Shown in pieces: positions 49,914 to 58,996 of a DNA stretch of 64,000 nucleotides. The stretch comes from Clostridium transplantifaecale. Lineage in GTDB: Bacteria > Bacillota > Clostridia > Lachnospirales > Lachnospiraceae. The notes beneath the pieces are model-generated. The model made no database searches. It saw only the letters and a program-made list of their open reading frames with translations, and was not told the origin of the DNA. Where the stretch lies: NCBI RefSeq assembly GCF_900626075.1, contig NZ_UYZY01000009.1, positions 43,393 through 107,392 of the forward strand, in the 5' to 3' direction. Position numbers and translations under genes: made by a program. The first letter of the stretch is position 1. Each line of letters opens with the position of its first letter.

Positions 49914-50591
49914 ATGGAGATATTAAAAGTACTGGTAGTGGATGACGAGCCCAGAATGAGAAAACTGGTCAAAGATTTCCTTACGGTAAAGGGATTCCAG
50001 GTTGTGGAAGCCGGTGATGGGGAGGAAGCAATAGATGTGTTTTTTGAGCAAAAGGACATTGCCCTGATCCTTTTGGATGTTATGATGCCGAAGATGGACG
50101 GCTGGGAAGTGTGCAGGACGATCAGAAAATATTCCCAGGTTCCGATTATCATGCTGACAGCGAGAGGGGAGGAACAGGATGAACTCCAGGGATTCAGTCT
50201 GGGCGTGGACGAGTATATTTCCAAACCGTTCAGTCCGAAGATTTTAGTAGCCAGGGTGGAAGCAATTCTCCGAAGGAGCAGCACCATGTCCCAGGAAGTG
50301 ATCGATGTAGGCGGAATACACATTGATAAGTCAGCCCATCAAGTGATGGTGGATGGGAAGAATGTGGATTTGAGCTACAAAGAATTCGAGTTAATCACAT
50401 ATTTTGCGGAAAATCAGGGAATTGCCCTTTCCAGGGAGAAAATTCTCAATAATGTATGGAATTACGATTATTTCGGTGATGCCAGGACAATCGACACCCA
50501 TGTTAAGAAGCTGCGCAGCAAGCTGGGAGAGAAAGGCGAATACATTAAAACCATCTGGGGTATGGGATATAAATTTGAGGTGGATGGATGA
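49914..50591 (+). CDS. OmpR-family response regulator
   Basis: This 225-residue regulator has a receiver domain (VLVVDDEPRMRK, phospho-acceptor Asp in ILLDVMMPKMDG about residue 54, Thr/Lys switch in MLTARGEE and SKPFSP) and a winged-helix DNA-binding domain (about 128-223; YKEFELITYFAENQGIALSR, RTIDTHVKKLRSKLG). It overlaps the sensor kinase gene by ATGA, so they form a two-component system. The ATG at 49914 follows AGAGGTG; the GTG at 49905 sits on that site. The signal is unknown; the adjacent glgX and the CTGTGAAA repeats are possible targets. Confidence 0.92.
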   Translation: MEILKVLVVDDEPRMRKLVKDFLTVKGFQVVEAGDGEEAIDVFFEQKDIALILLDVMMPKMDGWEVCRTIRKYSQVPIIMLTARGEEQDELQGFSLGVDEYISKPFSPKILVARVEAILRRSSTMSQEVIDVGGIHIDKSAHQVMVDGKNVDLSYKEFELITYFAENQGIALSREKILNNVWNYDYFGDARTIDTHVKKLRSKLGEKGEYIKTIWGMGYKFEVDG

Positions 50592-52279
50592 GACATACGA
50601 CGCTGAAATGGAAGTTTACAGTGACGTTTATCAGCATGATGGCCCTGTCCGTGGCGGCGACATGGTGCATTAACAACTGGTTTCTGGAGAGCTATTACCA
50701 GAATTATAAGATTGGCGTGTTGGAAAAAGCCTACTATGCAATTGATACCATCGTTCTGGAGGAAAAAGCAAAAGGCGGCAGCGCCCTGGAAGGGGCGGAG
50801 GACGAGCTGAGCAGCAGCGATCTATTTTCTGCGGACAAGACGGAGATTGAAAAGGGGTACGGCAGAGACAGAAATTCTTCAAAAAGAGACAGTGATGATT
50901 ATGATATAAAGTCAGAAGAACCATCGGTTTCTTCAGAGGACGCCGGGACGAACGGGGACGATTCGGAGAGCGGCGTCGTCAAACTGGCGCAGCTGGTGCG
51001 CTATCTGAGGGATACGTCCAATATCACGCTGCTTATCTGCGACAGCATGAATGGCAACATTCTTGTGTCCTCGGTGAAAGATATTCAAATCATGAAGGAC
51101 AGGGTCAGCCAGTATATTGTAGGAAAGAACGCGCCTCACAGGGAGATTATGGAGGAGCATGAAAACTACATGATCCAGAAGACCTATGACCCCAGAACCA
51201 AAACATTCTATCTGGAAAGCTGGGGATTCTTCTCCGACAACGGAACCATTTTTATTATGACAACCCCGTTAGACAGCATCCGGGAAAGTGCGGCCATATC
51301 CAATCGCTTCCTGATGTACGTGGGAATTGCCGTGATTCTGGTCGGCAGCATCATTCTCTACTTAATTACAAGCAGAGTTACATCCCCAATCCACGAGCTG
51401 TCACGGCTTTCTGAAAAGATGTCCAATCTGGACTTTGAGGCAAAATACAGGGAGACGAGACATTCAACCGAGGAGATCAGCACGTTGGGGAACAGCATGA
51501 ACGTGCTGTCGGATAAGCTGAAGGAGACGATTGGAGAACTGAAGTCGGCTAATATCCGGCTGCAGAAGGACATTGAGGAAAAGACGCAGATTGACGAGAT
51601 GAGAAAAGAATTTATTGCCAATGTCTCCCATGAGCTGAAAACGCCAATTGCCCTGATACAGGGATATGCCGAAGGACTGACGGAAGGAATGGCGGAGGAA
51701 AAAGAGAGCCGCGATTACTACTGCGAGGTTATCATGGATGAGGCCGGCAAGATGAACAAGATGGTAAAACAGCTTCTGACCCTGACCGCCCTGGAATTCG
51801 GCAATGAGCATACGGCCATGGAGCGGTTTAATCTGACGGAACTGATCCAGGGAGTCATATCGGCCGTAGGCCTGATACTCCAGCAGAAGGAAATTACCGT
51901 TGACTTTAGCTATACGGAACCGGTCTATGTCTGGGGCGACGAATTCAAGATAGAGGAGGTAGTGACCAACTATCTGAACAATGCCGTTAACCATGCAGAG
52001 GGTGAGAAAAAGATTGTCATCCGCATGGAACCGGACGGCAAAGAAGTGATGGTATCCGTATTCAATACGGGCCAGCCTATCCCGGAGGCGGATATTCCGA
52101 ATCTGTGGACCAAGTTCTTTAAGGTAGACAAGGCGAGAACGAGAGAATATGGAGGAAGCGGAATTGGGCTTTCGATTGTGAAGGCAATTATAGAGTCCCA
52201 TCATAAACAATATGGAGTCAGAAATCTGGAGGACGGAGTGGAATTCTGGTTCACACTGGACTGCGGCAAGGATGCCTGA
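50588..52279 (+). CDS. sensor histidine kinase
   Basis: This 563-residue membrane kinase has TM1 at about residues 10-30, an extracytoplasmic sensor region of about 210 residues with an acidic, Ser-rich stretch (residues 60-125), TM2 (FLMYVGIAVILVGSIILYLI, about 239-258), a HAMP linker, the HisKA domain with phospho-His in FIANVSHELKTP (about 340-351), and an HATPase domain with N, G1 and G2 boxes (NYLNNAVNHAEG, FNTGQPIPEAD, GGSGIGLSIVKAI). It phosphorylates the regulator encoded just upstream. The sensor part has no recognised ligand domain. Confidence 0.92.
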   Translation: MRHTTLKWKFTVTFISMMALSVAATWCINNWFLESYYQNYKIGVLEKAYYAIDTIVLEEKAKGGSALEGAEDELSSSDLFSADKTEIEKGYGRDRNSSKRDSDDYDIKSEEPSVSSEDAGTNGDDSESGVVKLAQLVRYLRDTSNITLLICDSMNGNILVSSVKDIQIMKDRVSQYIVGKNAPHREIMEEHENYMIQKTYDPRTKTFYLESWGFFSDNGTIFIMTTPLDSIRESAAISNRFLMYVGIAVILVGSIILYLITSRVTSPIHELSRLSEKMSNLDFEAKYRETRHSTEEISTLGNSMNVLSDKLKETIGELKSANIRLQKDIEEKTQIDEMRKEFIANVSHELKTPIALIQGYAEGLTEGMAEEKESRDYYCEVIMDEAGKMNKMVKQLLTLTALEFGNEHTAMERFNLTELIQGVISAVGLILQQKEITVDFSYTEPVYVWGDEFKIEEVVTNYLNNAVNHAEGEKKIVIRMEPDGKEVMVSVFNTGQPIPEADIPNLWTKFFKVDKARTREYGGSGIGLSIVKAIIESHHKQYGVRNLEDGVEFWFTLDCGKDA

Positions 52280-52367
52280 CGGCAGAGAATAAAAAAGGAG
52301 AAGGAGATGCAGGTGTTTTTGGAAGGAGAATGGGGCCGTCCGGAAACACCTGCCTCCGCGTGAGGCT

Positions 52368-54650
52368 ATGTATGAAAAAGAGGGAAAGACAAAACAGCCG
52401 AAAGAGGAAATTATGATTGCGGGAGCAGCGGCAGGACAGGAAAGAGCAGCGCAGGAAATAGAAGGACAGGAAATAGAAGGACAAGAAACAGCAGGCCGGG
52501 ACACGGAAGAACCGGCGGACTGCGCGGGCATAATCGCGCCCGATGGGGAATGTGAGCAGATGGAACCTTTAGATGAGGTGAATGGTTTCAGGATACGTCC
52601 GGGACTATATGGGAGCAATGGGTCCACCGCTCTTCCGGGAGCCGTCAATTTTACCGTTCATTCCCACGGAGCTTATTCCTGTGAGCTGCTTTTATATCAC
52701 AGGATGGAGAACAGCCCCTATGCCGTCATCCCGTTTCCTGAGAAATACAGGGTGGGGAATGTCTACTCCATGATTGTGTTCGGCCTGAAAATCACGGAAT
52801 TTGAGTATGCCTACCGTCTTGACGGTCCCTGGGATCCGGCAAAGGGGCTGCTCTTTGACAGGACCAAACCTCTTTTAGACCCGTATGCCAGGGCGATAAC
52901 GGGACAGAGCGTCTGGGGCGTGAAGCGCGGTGACGAGGACCAGTACCATGCGAGAGTTGTGAGAAATAACTTTGACTGGAAGGATGTGTTCCGCCCAAAG
53001 CTTTCGATGTCCGATTCCATTATCTACGAGATGCATGTGAGAGGGTTTACGCACCATGCTTCATCGGGGGTGGAAAATCCCGGGACATTTGCCGGCCTGA
53101 TGGAGAAAATTCCATATCTGAAGGAGCTGGGAGTGACAACGGTGGAACTGATGCCTATCTTTGAATTTGATGAAACGCAGGACAGAAGAGCCGTTGGCGG
53201 TAAGACGCTCTGTGACTTCTGGGGATATAATACGGTGAGCTTTTTTGCGCCAAACACCAGTTATACGGCCGCGGATGAATACAACCGGGAGGGTGAGGAG
53301 CTGAAAACCCTGATCAAGGAACTGCATGAGAACGGCATGGAGATTATTTTGGACGTGGTTTTCAACCACACCGCCGAAGGCAATGAACACGGGCCGGTGA
53401 TTTCTTTTAAAGGGTTTGACAACAACATCTACTACATGCTCACCCCGGAGGGCTATTACTATAATTTCAGCGGCTGCGGCAACACATTAAACTGTAACCA
53501 CCCTATTGTGCAGGAGATGATAGTGGAATGTCTGCGTTACTGGGTGACATCCTATCATGTGGACGGGTTCCGGTTTGATTTGGCCAGTATCCTGGGCAGA
53601 AATGAGGATGGGACGCCGATGTCCAACCCGCCCCTTTTAAAAAGGCTGGCCTTTGACCCACTGCTCGGCGATACGAAGCTGATTGCGGAGGCCTGGGATG
53701 CGGGAGGCCTCTACCAGGTCGGAAGTTTCCCGGCGTTCTGCCACTGGGCTGAGTGGAACGGGAAATACAGGGATGAGCTGAGGAGTTATTTAAAAGGAGA
53801 GTACTGGCTGGCGCCGCAGGCGGTGAAGAGAATTATAGGTTCCCCTGATCTGTACCGCTCGGATAAGGAGTACCAGGGATATAATTCATCCGTCAATTTC
53901 ATTACCTGCCATGACGGATTCACCCTGTGCGATCTGTACTCTTACAACCAGAAGCACAACGAGGCTAACGGATGGAATAATACGGACGGAAGTGACGACA
54001 ACAGAAGCTGGAACTGCGGGACCGAAGGGCCGACGGATGATGAGACGGTCAACCGCCTGAGGATGAAGCTGATGAAGAATGCCTGTGCCGTCCTGATGTG
54101 CAGCAGGGGTACGCCGATGCTGCTTGCGGGAGATGAGTTCGGCTTTTCCAAGCAGGGTAATAACAATACATACTGCCAGGATAATGAGCTGTCCTGGCTG
54201 GACTGGGGACTGATTGAGAAAAATCGGGAATTATTTTTATTTTTCAAACAAATGATATATTTTAGAAAAAAACACCGCTCCATACGCTGTGAACTGGGGG
54301 CGGCCAAATGTGGTTTCCCCTCTGTCGGCACGTATACATCCGAGGCCTGGGATGCATCGGTCACCAACGACACAAAAACCGTAGGCATCCTGTTTGCAGG
54401 GTACGACGAAGAGCAGGAGGCCGACGATATCGTCTTCCTGGCCGTAAATCCCTACTGGGAGGAACAGGTCATAAGACTTCCCAAACTGCCGGCCCATTAT
54501 GCCTGGAGTGTCGAGGCGGACACATCGGACGAAGGCGTCTCCGATGGCGCTCTTCATGCCGCCTCTTATGCCGCGGCGGGAAACGAACCGTGCCGGATTG
54601 GAGCGCGTTCCGTCCTGGTTCTGGCCGCCTCCGAGCGAAGGCCGGATTAG
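52368..54650 (+). CDS. glgX: GlgX-type glycogen debranching enzyme / pullulanase-like GH13
   Basis: This 760-residue glycoside hydrolase family 13 protein of the isoamylase/GlgX branch cleaves alpha-1,6 branches in glycogen or related glucans. After a low-complexity N-terminus (residues 1-70, with EGQEIEGQE repeats) comes the starch-binding-like module (FRIRPGLYGSNG...), then the barrel with DVVFNHTAEG (about 332), VDGFRFDLAS with the nucleophile Asp, LIAEAWDAGG with the acid Glu (about 436) and ITCHDGFTL with the third Asp. The start is uncertain: ATG 52368 has a weak site; ATG 52413, behind AAAGAGGAAATT, would remove 15 residues. A hairpin GCAGGTGTTT/AAACACCTGC (52308-52352) lies in the leader. 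Confidence 0.87.
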   Translation: MYEKEGKTKQPKEEIMIAGAAAGQERAAQEIEGQEIEGQETAGRDTEEPADCAGIIAPDGECEQMEPLDEVNGFRIRPGLYGSNGSTALPGAVNFTVHSHGAYSCELLLYHRMENSPYAVIPFPEKYRVGNVYSMIVFGLKITEFEYAYRLDGPWDPAKGLLFDRTKPLLDPYARAITGQSVWGVKRGDEDQYHARVVRNNFDWKDVFRPKLSMSDSIIYEMHVRGFTHHASSGVENPGTFAGLMEKIPYLKELGVTTVELMPIFEFDETQDRRAVGGKTLCDFWGYNTVSFFAPNTSYTAADEYNREGEELKTLIKELHENGMEIILDVVFNHTAEGNEHGPVISFKGFDNNIYYMLTPEGYYYNFSGCGNTLNCNHPIVQEMIVECLRYWVTSYHVDGFRFDLASILGRNEDGTPMSNPPLLKRLAFDPLLGDTKLIAEAWDAGGLYQVGSFPAFCHWAEWNGKYRDELRSYLKGEYWLAPQAVKRIIGSPDLYRSDKEYQGYNSSVNFITCHDGFTLCDLYSYNQKHNEANGWNNTDGSDDNRSWNCGTEGPTDDETVNRLRMKLMKNACAVLMCSRGTPMLLAGDEFGFSKQGNNNTYCQDNELSWLDWGLIEKNRELFLFFKQMIYFRKKHRSIRCELGAAKCGFPSVGTYTSEAWDASVTNDTKTVGILFAGYDEEQEADDIVFLAVNPYWEEQVIRLPKLPAHYAWSVEADTSDEGVSDGALHAASYAAAGNEPCRIGARSVLVLAASERRPD

Positions 54651-54703
54651 ACGGTGTCTCTGTAAACAAAACGATAAGAAAAGAATAAGACAGCCGCACG
54701 GAA

Positions 54704-54732
54704 TTGACATGTTCCGTGCCCTGTGCTATATT
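54704..54732 (+). promoter_or_regulatory. strong promoter before the unknown gene and secDF
   Basis: TTGACA (54704-54709), a 17-bp spacer and TATATT (54727-54732) with an upstream TGC extended -10. Confidence 0.8.
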
Positions 54733-54779
54733 TCGCATATCAAAATTATGTTTAATACGGCAGACAGGGGGCGACGCGA

Positions 54780-55277
54780 ATGAAGGAGAAATCTTGTACC
54801 AGGATTCTATCACTTCTTTATCCGTTCATCCTCTGTCTGCTCTTTTTATCTTTCGGGCCGGGCGTCTCTCATTCCTTCCCTGTTTTAAGCTTCGCGCATT
54901 TTGCCTGCGGAGCGGCGGGGGGAAACGGCGCCGGGCCCGAAGGCATTTCCGGGGCAGGCTGGCGTTCACCTGACGACGGATATGCCTTCATACCGGCAGC
55001 AGGCCCCGTCTCATGGAACCAGAAGAACGGCCAGAAAACGGGTCTGTACTTAAATGATGAAGAAGAACTTGAGGAGGATGGCCGGTGGCCGTTCGAGGGC
55101 GGTGACGGCGCCCCGCTTTTTCCGGTACCTTTTTCCCATACTTTTACCGGTCTCGGAGGAAATCTCTGCTATTATCTTTACACCGCGCTCCTGCACATGG
55201 GCAGCGCTCTTTGTATTGTCTGCATTCTCCATAAAATGGATGGAAAGAAACGGATTGCTCCTGTAGTGAGACTGTAA
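54780..55277 (+). CDS. hypothetical exported or membrane protein upstream of secDF
   Basis: This 165-residue protein has an N-terminal hydrophobic segment (ILSLLYPFILCLLFLSFGPG, about residues 9-28), then a Gly/Pro-rich middle, an acidic NDEEELEEDG stretch, and a second hydrophobic part near 128-150 (YYLYTALLHMGSALCIVCIL). I do not recognise it. It lies right behind a consensus promoter with AGGGGGC before the ATG and 25 bases ahead of secDF, so it probably belongs to that transcript. The Gly-rich composition and lack of relatives make the reading frame less certain than its neighbours. Confidence 0.6.
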   Translation: MKEKSCTRILSLLYPFILCLLFLSFGPGVSHSFPVLSFAHFACGAAGGNGAGPEGISGAGWRSPDDGYAFIPAAGPVSWNQKNGQKTGLYLNDEEELEEDGRWPFEGGDGAPLFPVPFSHTFTGLGGNLCYYLYTALLHMGSALCIVCILHKMDGKKRIAPVVRL

Positions 55278-55302
55278 ATTAATACGACACAGGAGGAATA
55301 AC

Positions 55303-57459
55303 GTGAAAAATAAAAAAAATCATATCTGGATAGTGTGTGCCATCATCGCTGTCTTTGTTTATGCTGCGGTTTTTGGCTGCGGAAACGATATTAAAGGAAT
55401 CGGACAGATGCGTTTCGGTATCGATATCCGGGGCGGAGTAGAGGCCGTGTTTGAACCGGCCGGGGATTATGAGCCTTCAGAAAGTGAACTGGAATCCGCC
55501 AGGGATGTAATTGAAGGAAGGCTGGACGCTAAAAACATATTGGACCGCGAGGTGACGGTGGATAGAAAAGCCGGACACGTCATCGTCCGTTTCCCATGGA
55601 AATCGGATGAAAAGAACTTTAACCCTGAAGAGGCGATAGCAGAACTTGGAGAGACGGCCAGGCTGACGTTCCGGGATGAGCAGGGTAATATCCTGGTGGA
55701 GGGAAAAGACGTGAACGGCAGTGAAGCCGTCCGCGATCCGAATACCGGGGAGAGCGTCGTGAGCCTTTCCTTTGACCGCGCGGGAGCCGAGGCATTTGCA
55801 GAGGCCACGAAAAAACTGACCGGGAAACGGATTGGGATTTATATGGACGAGACCCTGATTTCCGCCCCGGTTGTTAAGCAGGTTATTACCGAGGGAACGG
55901 CCATGATAAACGGCATGGATTCCCCGGAGGAGGCCAAGGCCCTGTCCGAAAAGATACGTGCCGGAGCGCTGCCGTTTTCGATGGAGACGACTAATTATAA
56001 TACGATAAGCCCTACGCTGGGAAACCAGGCGCTGAAATCCATGGCCACGGCCGGAGCGCTTTCCATGGTCCTTATCTGCCTGTTTATGATGATTTATTAC
56101 AGGCTGCCGGGAGCCGTAAGCTGTCTGACCCTGCTCTTCCAGATGTCGCTTCAGGTGCTCGCAATATCGATTCCCCAATATACAATCACGCTGCCCGGTA
56201 TCGCAGGCCTGATCCTGTCGGCCGGAATGGCGGTGGACGCCAACATAATCATCAGCGAGCGCATCAGTGAAGAACTGAGAAATGGAATGACGGTCAAACA
56301 GGCGGTGAGAAGAGGATATAAAAATGCTTTTTCCTCCGTTCTGGACGGAAATATCACGACGGCAGCCGTGGCGGCAATCCTGATGTTTTTCGGATCGGGA
56401 ACGATGTTGAGTTTTGGCTATACGCTGCTTACCGGCGTTCTCATCAACCTGTTTGCAGGCGTCTGGATGTCCAGGACGATCCTCAATTCCCTGACCGAGT
56501 ATCCGTTCTTCGGCCGGATTACAATGTTCCGGAAGAAAAAACAGAAAAAAGTGCTGGGATTTTCGAAGAAGAGAAAATGGATTCTCCTTTTTACCTGTTT
56601 TGTGCTCCTTTCGGGAACGGCCATCAGCGCGGTAAACGGAATGAAGCTGGACACACAGTTTACGGGAGGCGTTATCCTCAAATATACATACGATCAGGAG
56701 ACCGATACGGAGGCCGTCCGATCGGGAGTGGAGCGTGAACTGGGCCGTCCGGCCAGTGTGCAGACTTCGGAAGATCCGCTTACGGGAGAGAAAAAGCTGG
56801 TGCTGACGCTGGCGGGCAATAAGGGAATCTCGCCGGAGGAACAGGGACGCGTGACGGCCCTGCTGAATCATCAGGAGGGAGACTTTGCCCTGTCCGAGAC
56901 ATTTGCCGTAGAACCTTATATCGGGGCAAAGGCGCTGAAAAATTCGGTGACGGCGGTTGTGCTGTCCGCTCTTTTCATTATTATTTACATCAGACTGCGC
57001 TTCTCGTCTCTCTCCGGGCTGGCGGCGGGAGTGTCAGCCGTATTGGCGCTGATTCATGATATCCTGATCGTTGTCTTCATTTTCGGCATTTTCAGGATTC
57101 CGGTCAACGATGCCTTTGTAGCGGTGACGCTGACGATCATCGGTTATTCTATCAACGACACGATCGTGCTTTATGACAGGATAAGAGAGAATATGAAGGA
57201 GGCGGGCAAAAGGACCAGCCTGTCGGAACTGGTGGACCGGAGCATCACGGAGACACTGGGGCGTTCCGTCAACACGGCGCTCACGGTTGTAATGAGTATT
57301 TTTATCGTGTATATTTTCTCGGTCATTTACAGAATTGAATCAATCCAGGTGTTTGCACTGCCTCTTTTGGCAGGACTAATCAGCGGATGCTACTCATCCG
57401 TCTGCATTGCAGGTCCGCTGTGGGCGTACTGGGAGGAGAGGAAAAAGGCGAAATTATAA
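55303..57459 (+). CDS. secDF: SecDF fusion protein-export membrane protein
   Basis: This 718-residue protein joins SecD and SecF, accessory subunits of the Sec translocon that use the proton gradient to help export. SecD part: TM1, GIDIRGGVEAVFEP (D1 motif), a large outside domain (about residues 45-225), and TLPGIAGLILSAGMAVDANI (about 294-313). A short cytoplasmic linker (about 405-425, KKKQKKVLGFSKKRK) leads into SecF: LDTQFTGGVILKY and the helix VNDAFVAVTLTIIGYSINDT (about 604-623). About 12 transmembrane helices in total. The start is GTG at 55303 behind AGGAGGA. Confidence 0.93.
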   Translation: MKNKKNHIWIVCAIIAVFVYAAVFGCGNDIKGIGQMRFGIDIRGGVEAVFEPAGDYEPSESELESARDVIEGRLDAKNILDREVTVDRKAGHVIVRFPWKSDEKNFNPEEAIAELGETARLTFRDEQGNILVEGKDVNGSEAVRDPNTGESVVSLSFDRAGAEAFAEATKKLTGKRIGIYMDETLISAPVVKQVITEGTAMINGMDSPEEAKALSEKIRAGALPFSMETTNYNTISPTLGNQALKSMATAGALSMVLICLFMMIYYRLPGAVSCLTLLFQMSLQVLAISIPQYTITLPGIAGLILSAGMAVDANIIISERISEELRNGMTVKQAVRRGYKNAFSSVLDGNITTAAVAAILMFFGSGTMLSFGYTLLTGVLINLFAGVWMSRTILNSLTEYPFFGRITMFRKKKQKKVLGFSKKRKWILLFTCFVLLSGTAISAVNGMKLDTQFTGGVILKYTYDQETDTEAVRSGVERELGRPASVQTSEDPLTGEKKLVLTLAGNKGISPEEQGRVTALLNHQEGDFALSETFAVEPYIGAKALKNSVTAVVLSALFIIIYIRLRFSSLSGLAAGVSAVLALIHDILIVVFIFGIFRIPVNDAFVAVTLTIIGYSINDTIVLYDRIRENMKEAGKRTSLSELVDRSITETLGRSVNTALTVVMSIFIVYIFSVIYRIESIQVFALPLLAGLISGCYSSVCIAGPLWAYWEERKKAKL

Positions 57460-57486
57460 AATAAGTATAAAACATCCGAAACGAAC

Positions 57487-57515
57487 TTGACAAAGATGAG
57501 AAAAGAAAATATAAT
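57487..57515 (+). promoter_or_regulatory. consensus promoter of the NlpC/P60 gene
   Basis: Perfect TTGACA (57487-57492), a 17-bp spacer and perfect TATAAT (57510-57515); the start codon is about 117 bp downstream, leaving a sizable AT-rich leader. Confidence 0.9.
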
Positions 57516-57631
57516 AACAACGTAACATGATTTAACAATTGTGTAACATTTAGAAAGGAAACCTTAATAAATAGCAAGGTTTTCGTGAGAATTTAACTGA
57601 ATATAGCAAATAACAATCAAGGGGTTTTTGG

Positions 57632-58345
57632 ATGAATTTAAATAAGAGTATCAAATTTGTTGGAATGATGTGTATCTGCGGAATGTTTACGGTAGCCGGA
57701 CCGCAGGCGGCATTTGCAGGACCGGCCGACGGCCTGGATGGAGATATGGTGGCAAAGATTGAAGCAGCCAATGCCTCCGTCTATGCAGAGGAGAATGAGA
57801 GTTCGGCAGTCGTTGCCACGGCACAGAAGGGCGGAATTTTCGAGGTAGTTGAGAACGGTTCCGACGGCTGGGTCCGAGTTGCGGCAGGAGATCAGGAAGG
57901 ATACTTAAAGACAGACGGTATCACACTTGAAGATGCCGCCGATGCGGCGGAAGCAGCAGCGCAGGCACAGACGGCGCAGACCAACACCAGACAGCAGGTT
58001 GTGGATTACGCACTTCAGTTCGTAGGCGGCCGTTACAGATACGGCGGCAGCGATCCGCGTACGGGAGTTGACTGTTCAGGATTTACAAGATATGTGATGC
58101 AGAACGGAGCCGGAGTCAGCTTAAACCGTTCCTCAGGTTCCCAGGCCGTACAGGGAAGAGCGATCAGCGCAGCGGAGATGCAGCCGGGAGATCTGATTTT
58201 TTACAGTAACGGAAAAAGAATCAACCATGTGGCGCTTTACATAGGAAACGGACAGATTGTACATGCGTCCACAGAACGTACCGGAATCAAAACGTCAAAC
58301 TGGAATTACCGTACACCTGTCAAAATTGTCAGTGTACTTGGTTAA
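57632..58345 (+). CDS. secreted NlpC/P60 cell-wall hydrolase with SH3 domain
   Basis: This 237-residue exported protein has a signal peptide (VGMMCICGMFTVAGPQAAFA, cleavage after about residue 29), a bacterial SH3 domain (about 46-95, ASVYAEENESSAVVATAQKG, WVRVAAGDQEGYL), an Ala/Gln linker, and the NlpC/P60 domain (about 120-237) with the catalytic Cys in GVDCSGFTRYV, His in INHVALYIGNG and the third polar residue in HASTE. It should cleave peptidoglycan stem peptides during growth or separation. AAGGGG precedes the ATG. A consensus promoter and a terminator frame the gene. Confidence 0.93.
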   Translation: MNLNKSIKFVGMMCICGMFTVAGPQAAFAGPADGLDGDMVAKIEAANASVYAEENESSAVVATAQKGGIFEVVENGSDGWVRVAAGDQEGYLKTDGITLEDAADAAEAAAQAQTAQTNTRQQVVDYALQFVGGRYRYGGSDPRTGVDCSGFTRYVMQNGAGVSLNRSSGSQAVQGRAISAAEMQPGDLIFYSNGKRINHVALYIGNGQIVHASTERTGIKTSNWNYRTPVKIVSVLG

Positions 58346-58359
58346 AGGATGATATAGGA

Positions 58360-58402
58360 AGGGCACAGATACAGCGTTAAAGCTGCAGTCTGTGCCTTTT
58401 GT
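58360..58402 (+). terminator. rho-independent terminator after the NlpC/P60 gene
   Basis: GGCACAGA...CAGC pairs with GCTG...TCTGTGCC and is followed by TTTTGT. Confidence 0.85.
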
Positions 58403-58530
58403 CTTTGATTAAAAATATTTAAATAAAATCTGACAGTACAAAAACAATCTTATAAATAAGCTTGACGCCTGCTTTTACATTGTTTTTCACATCGGCCCGA
58501 ATTGTTACAAAAAATTGTAAATTGCCTTCA

Positions 58531-58562
58531 TGAATATTTTGAAACAGCGGCAGCCATACTAA
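58531..58562 (+). promoter_or_regulatory. sigma-G (forespore) type promoter
   Basis: TGAATA (58531-58536), an 18-bp spacer and CATACTAA (58555-58562) match the forespore sigma-G consensus known from Bacillus (-35 like GAATA, -10 CATxxTA, about 18 bp apart). No sigma-A pair is as good here. It lies 36 bp before the start of the N/S-rich small protein. Confidence 0.7.
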
Positions 58563-58597
58563 CGGTGTAACAAAAAACAGCCTTGGAGGTAATGAAT

Positions 58598-58825
58598 ATG
58601 TCAAGCAAAAACAGCTACAACGATATGGACAACAACAGCAGCAAGAACAGTTCTCAGAACAACAGCCAGAACAACAGCCAGAACAAATCTCAGAACAGTT
58701 CTAAAAACAGCAGCCAGAACAGCTCTAACAACAGCAGCAAAAACAGCAGCCAGAACAACAGCCAGAACAGCAGCCAGAATTACAGCCAGAACAATTCCAG
58801 CAACTGTGACAGAAATAACTACTAA
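58598..58825 (+). CDS. 75-residue Asn/Ser/Gln-rich small protein, likely a spore protein
   Basis: This 75-residue protein is almost entirely Asn, Ser, Gln and Lys in short repeats (NSSQNNSQNNSQNKSQNSSK and similar), starting MSSKNSYNDMDNN and ending SNCDRNNY. It has no signal peptide or membrane segment. GGAGG lies 8 bases before the ATG at 58598, and a perfect terminator follows, so it is a separate gene. A sigma-G-type promoter upstream suggests expression in the forespore. Gamma-type small acid-soluble spore proteins of Bacillus are likewise small, Asn/Gln-rich and repetitive and serve as amino-acid stores; this could be an analogue, although sequence similarity to them is not evident. Confidence 0.7.
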   Translation: MSSKNSYNDMDNNSSKNSSQNNSQNNSQNKSQNSSKNSSQNSSNNSSKNSSQNNSQNSSQNYSQNNSSNCDRNNY

Positions 58826-58855
58826 GTAAGTTAGGCTGGCAGATTCTGAGCCATT

Positions 58856-58910
58856 AGAGAGTATTCCTCTGCAGGGATTTATGTCCCGGGAGAGGAATAC
58901 TCTCTTTTTC
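58856..58910 (+). terminator. strong terminator after the N/S-rich gene
   Basis: A perfect 15-bp stem AGAGAGTATTCCTCT / AGAGGAATACTCTCT with a 20-base loop, followed by TTTTTC. Confidence 0.92.
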
Positions 58911-58996
58911 TTTGACAGAAGACATTCTCTCCTGCTTCGCAGGAACAAGTCTGTCCGGCAGGAATATAATATAGTAAAAGGGACAGGAGGTCTATT

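Noticed and set aside
55477..56871. 464-residue frame on the minus strand inside secDF
   Set aside because: It is a shadow of the SecDF coding frame with no ribosome site and no family resemblance; the forward frame has all Sec motifs.
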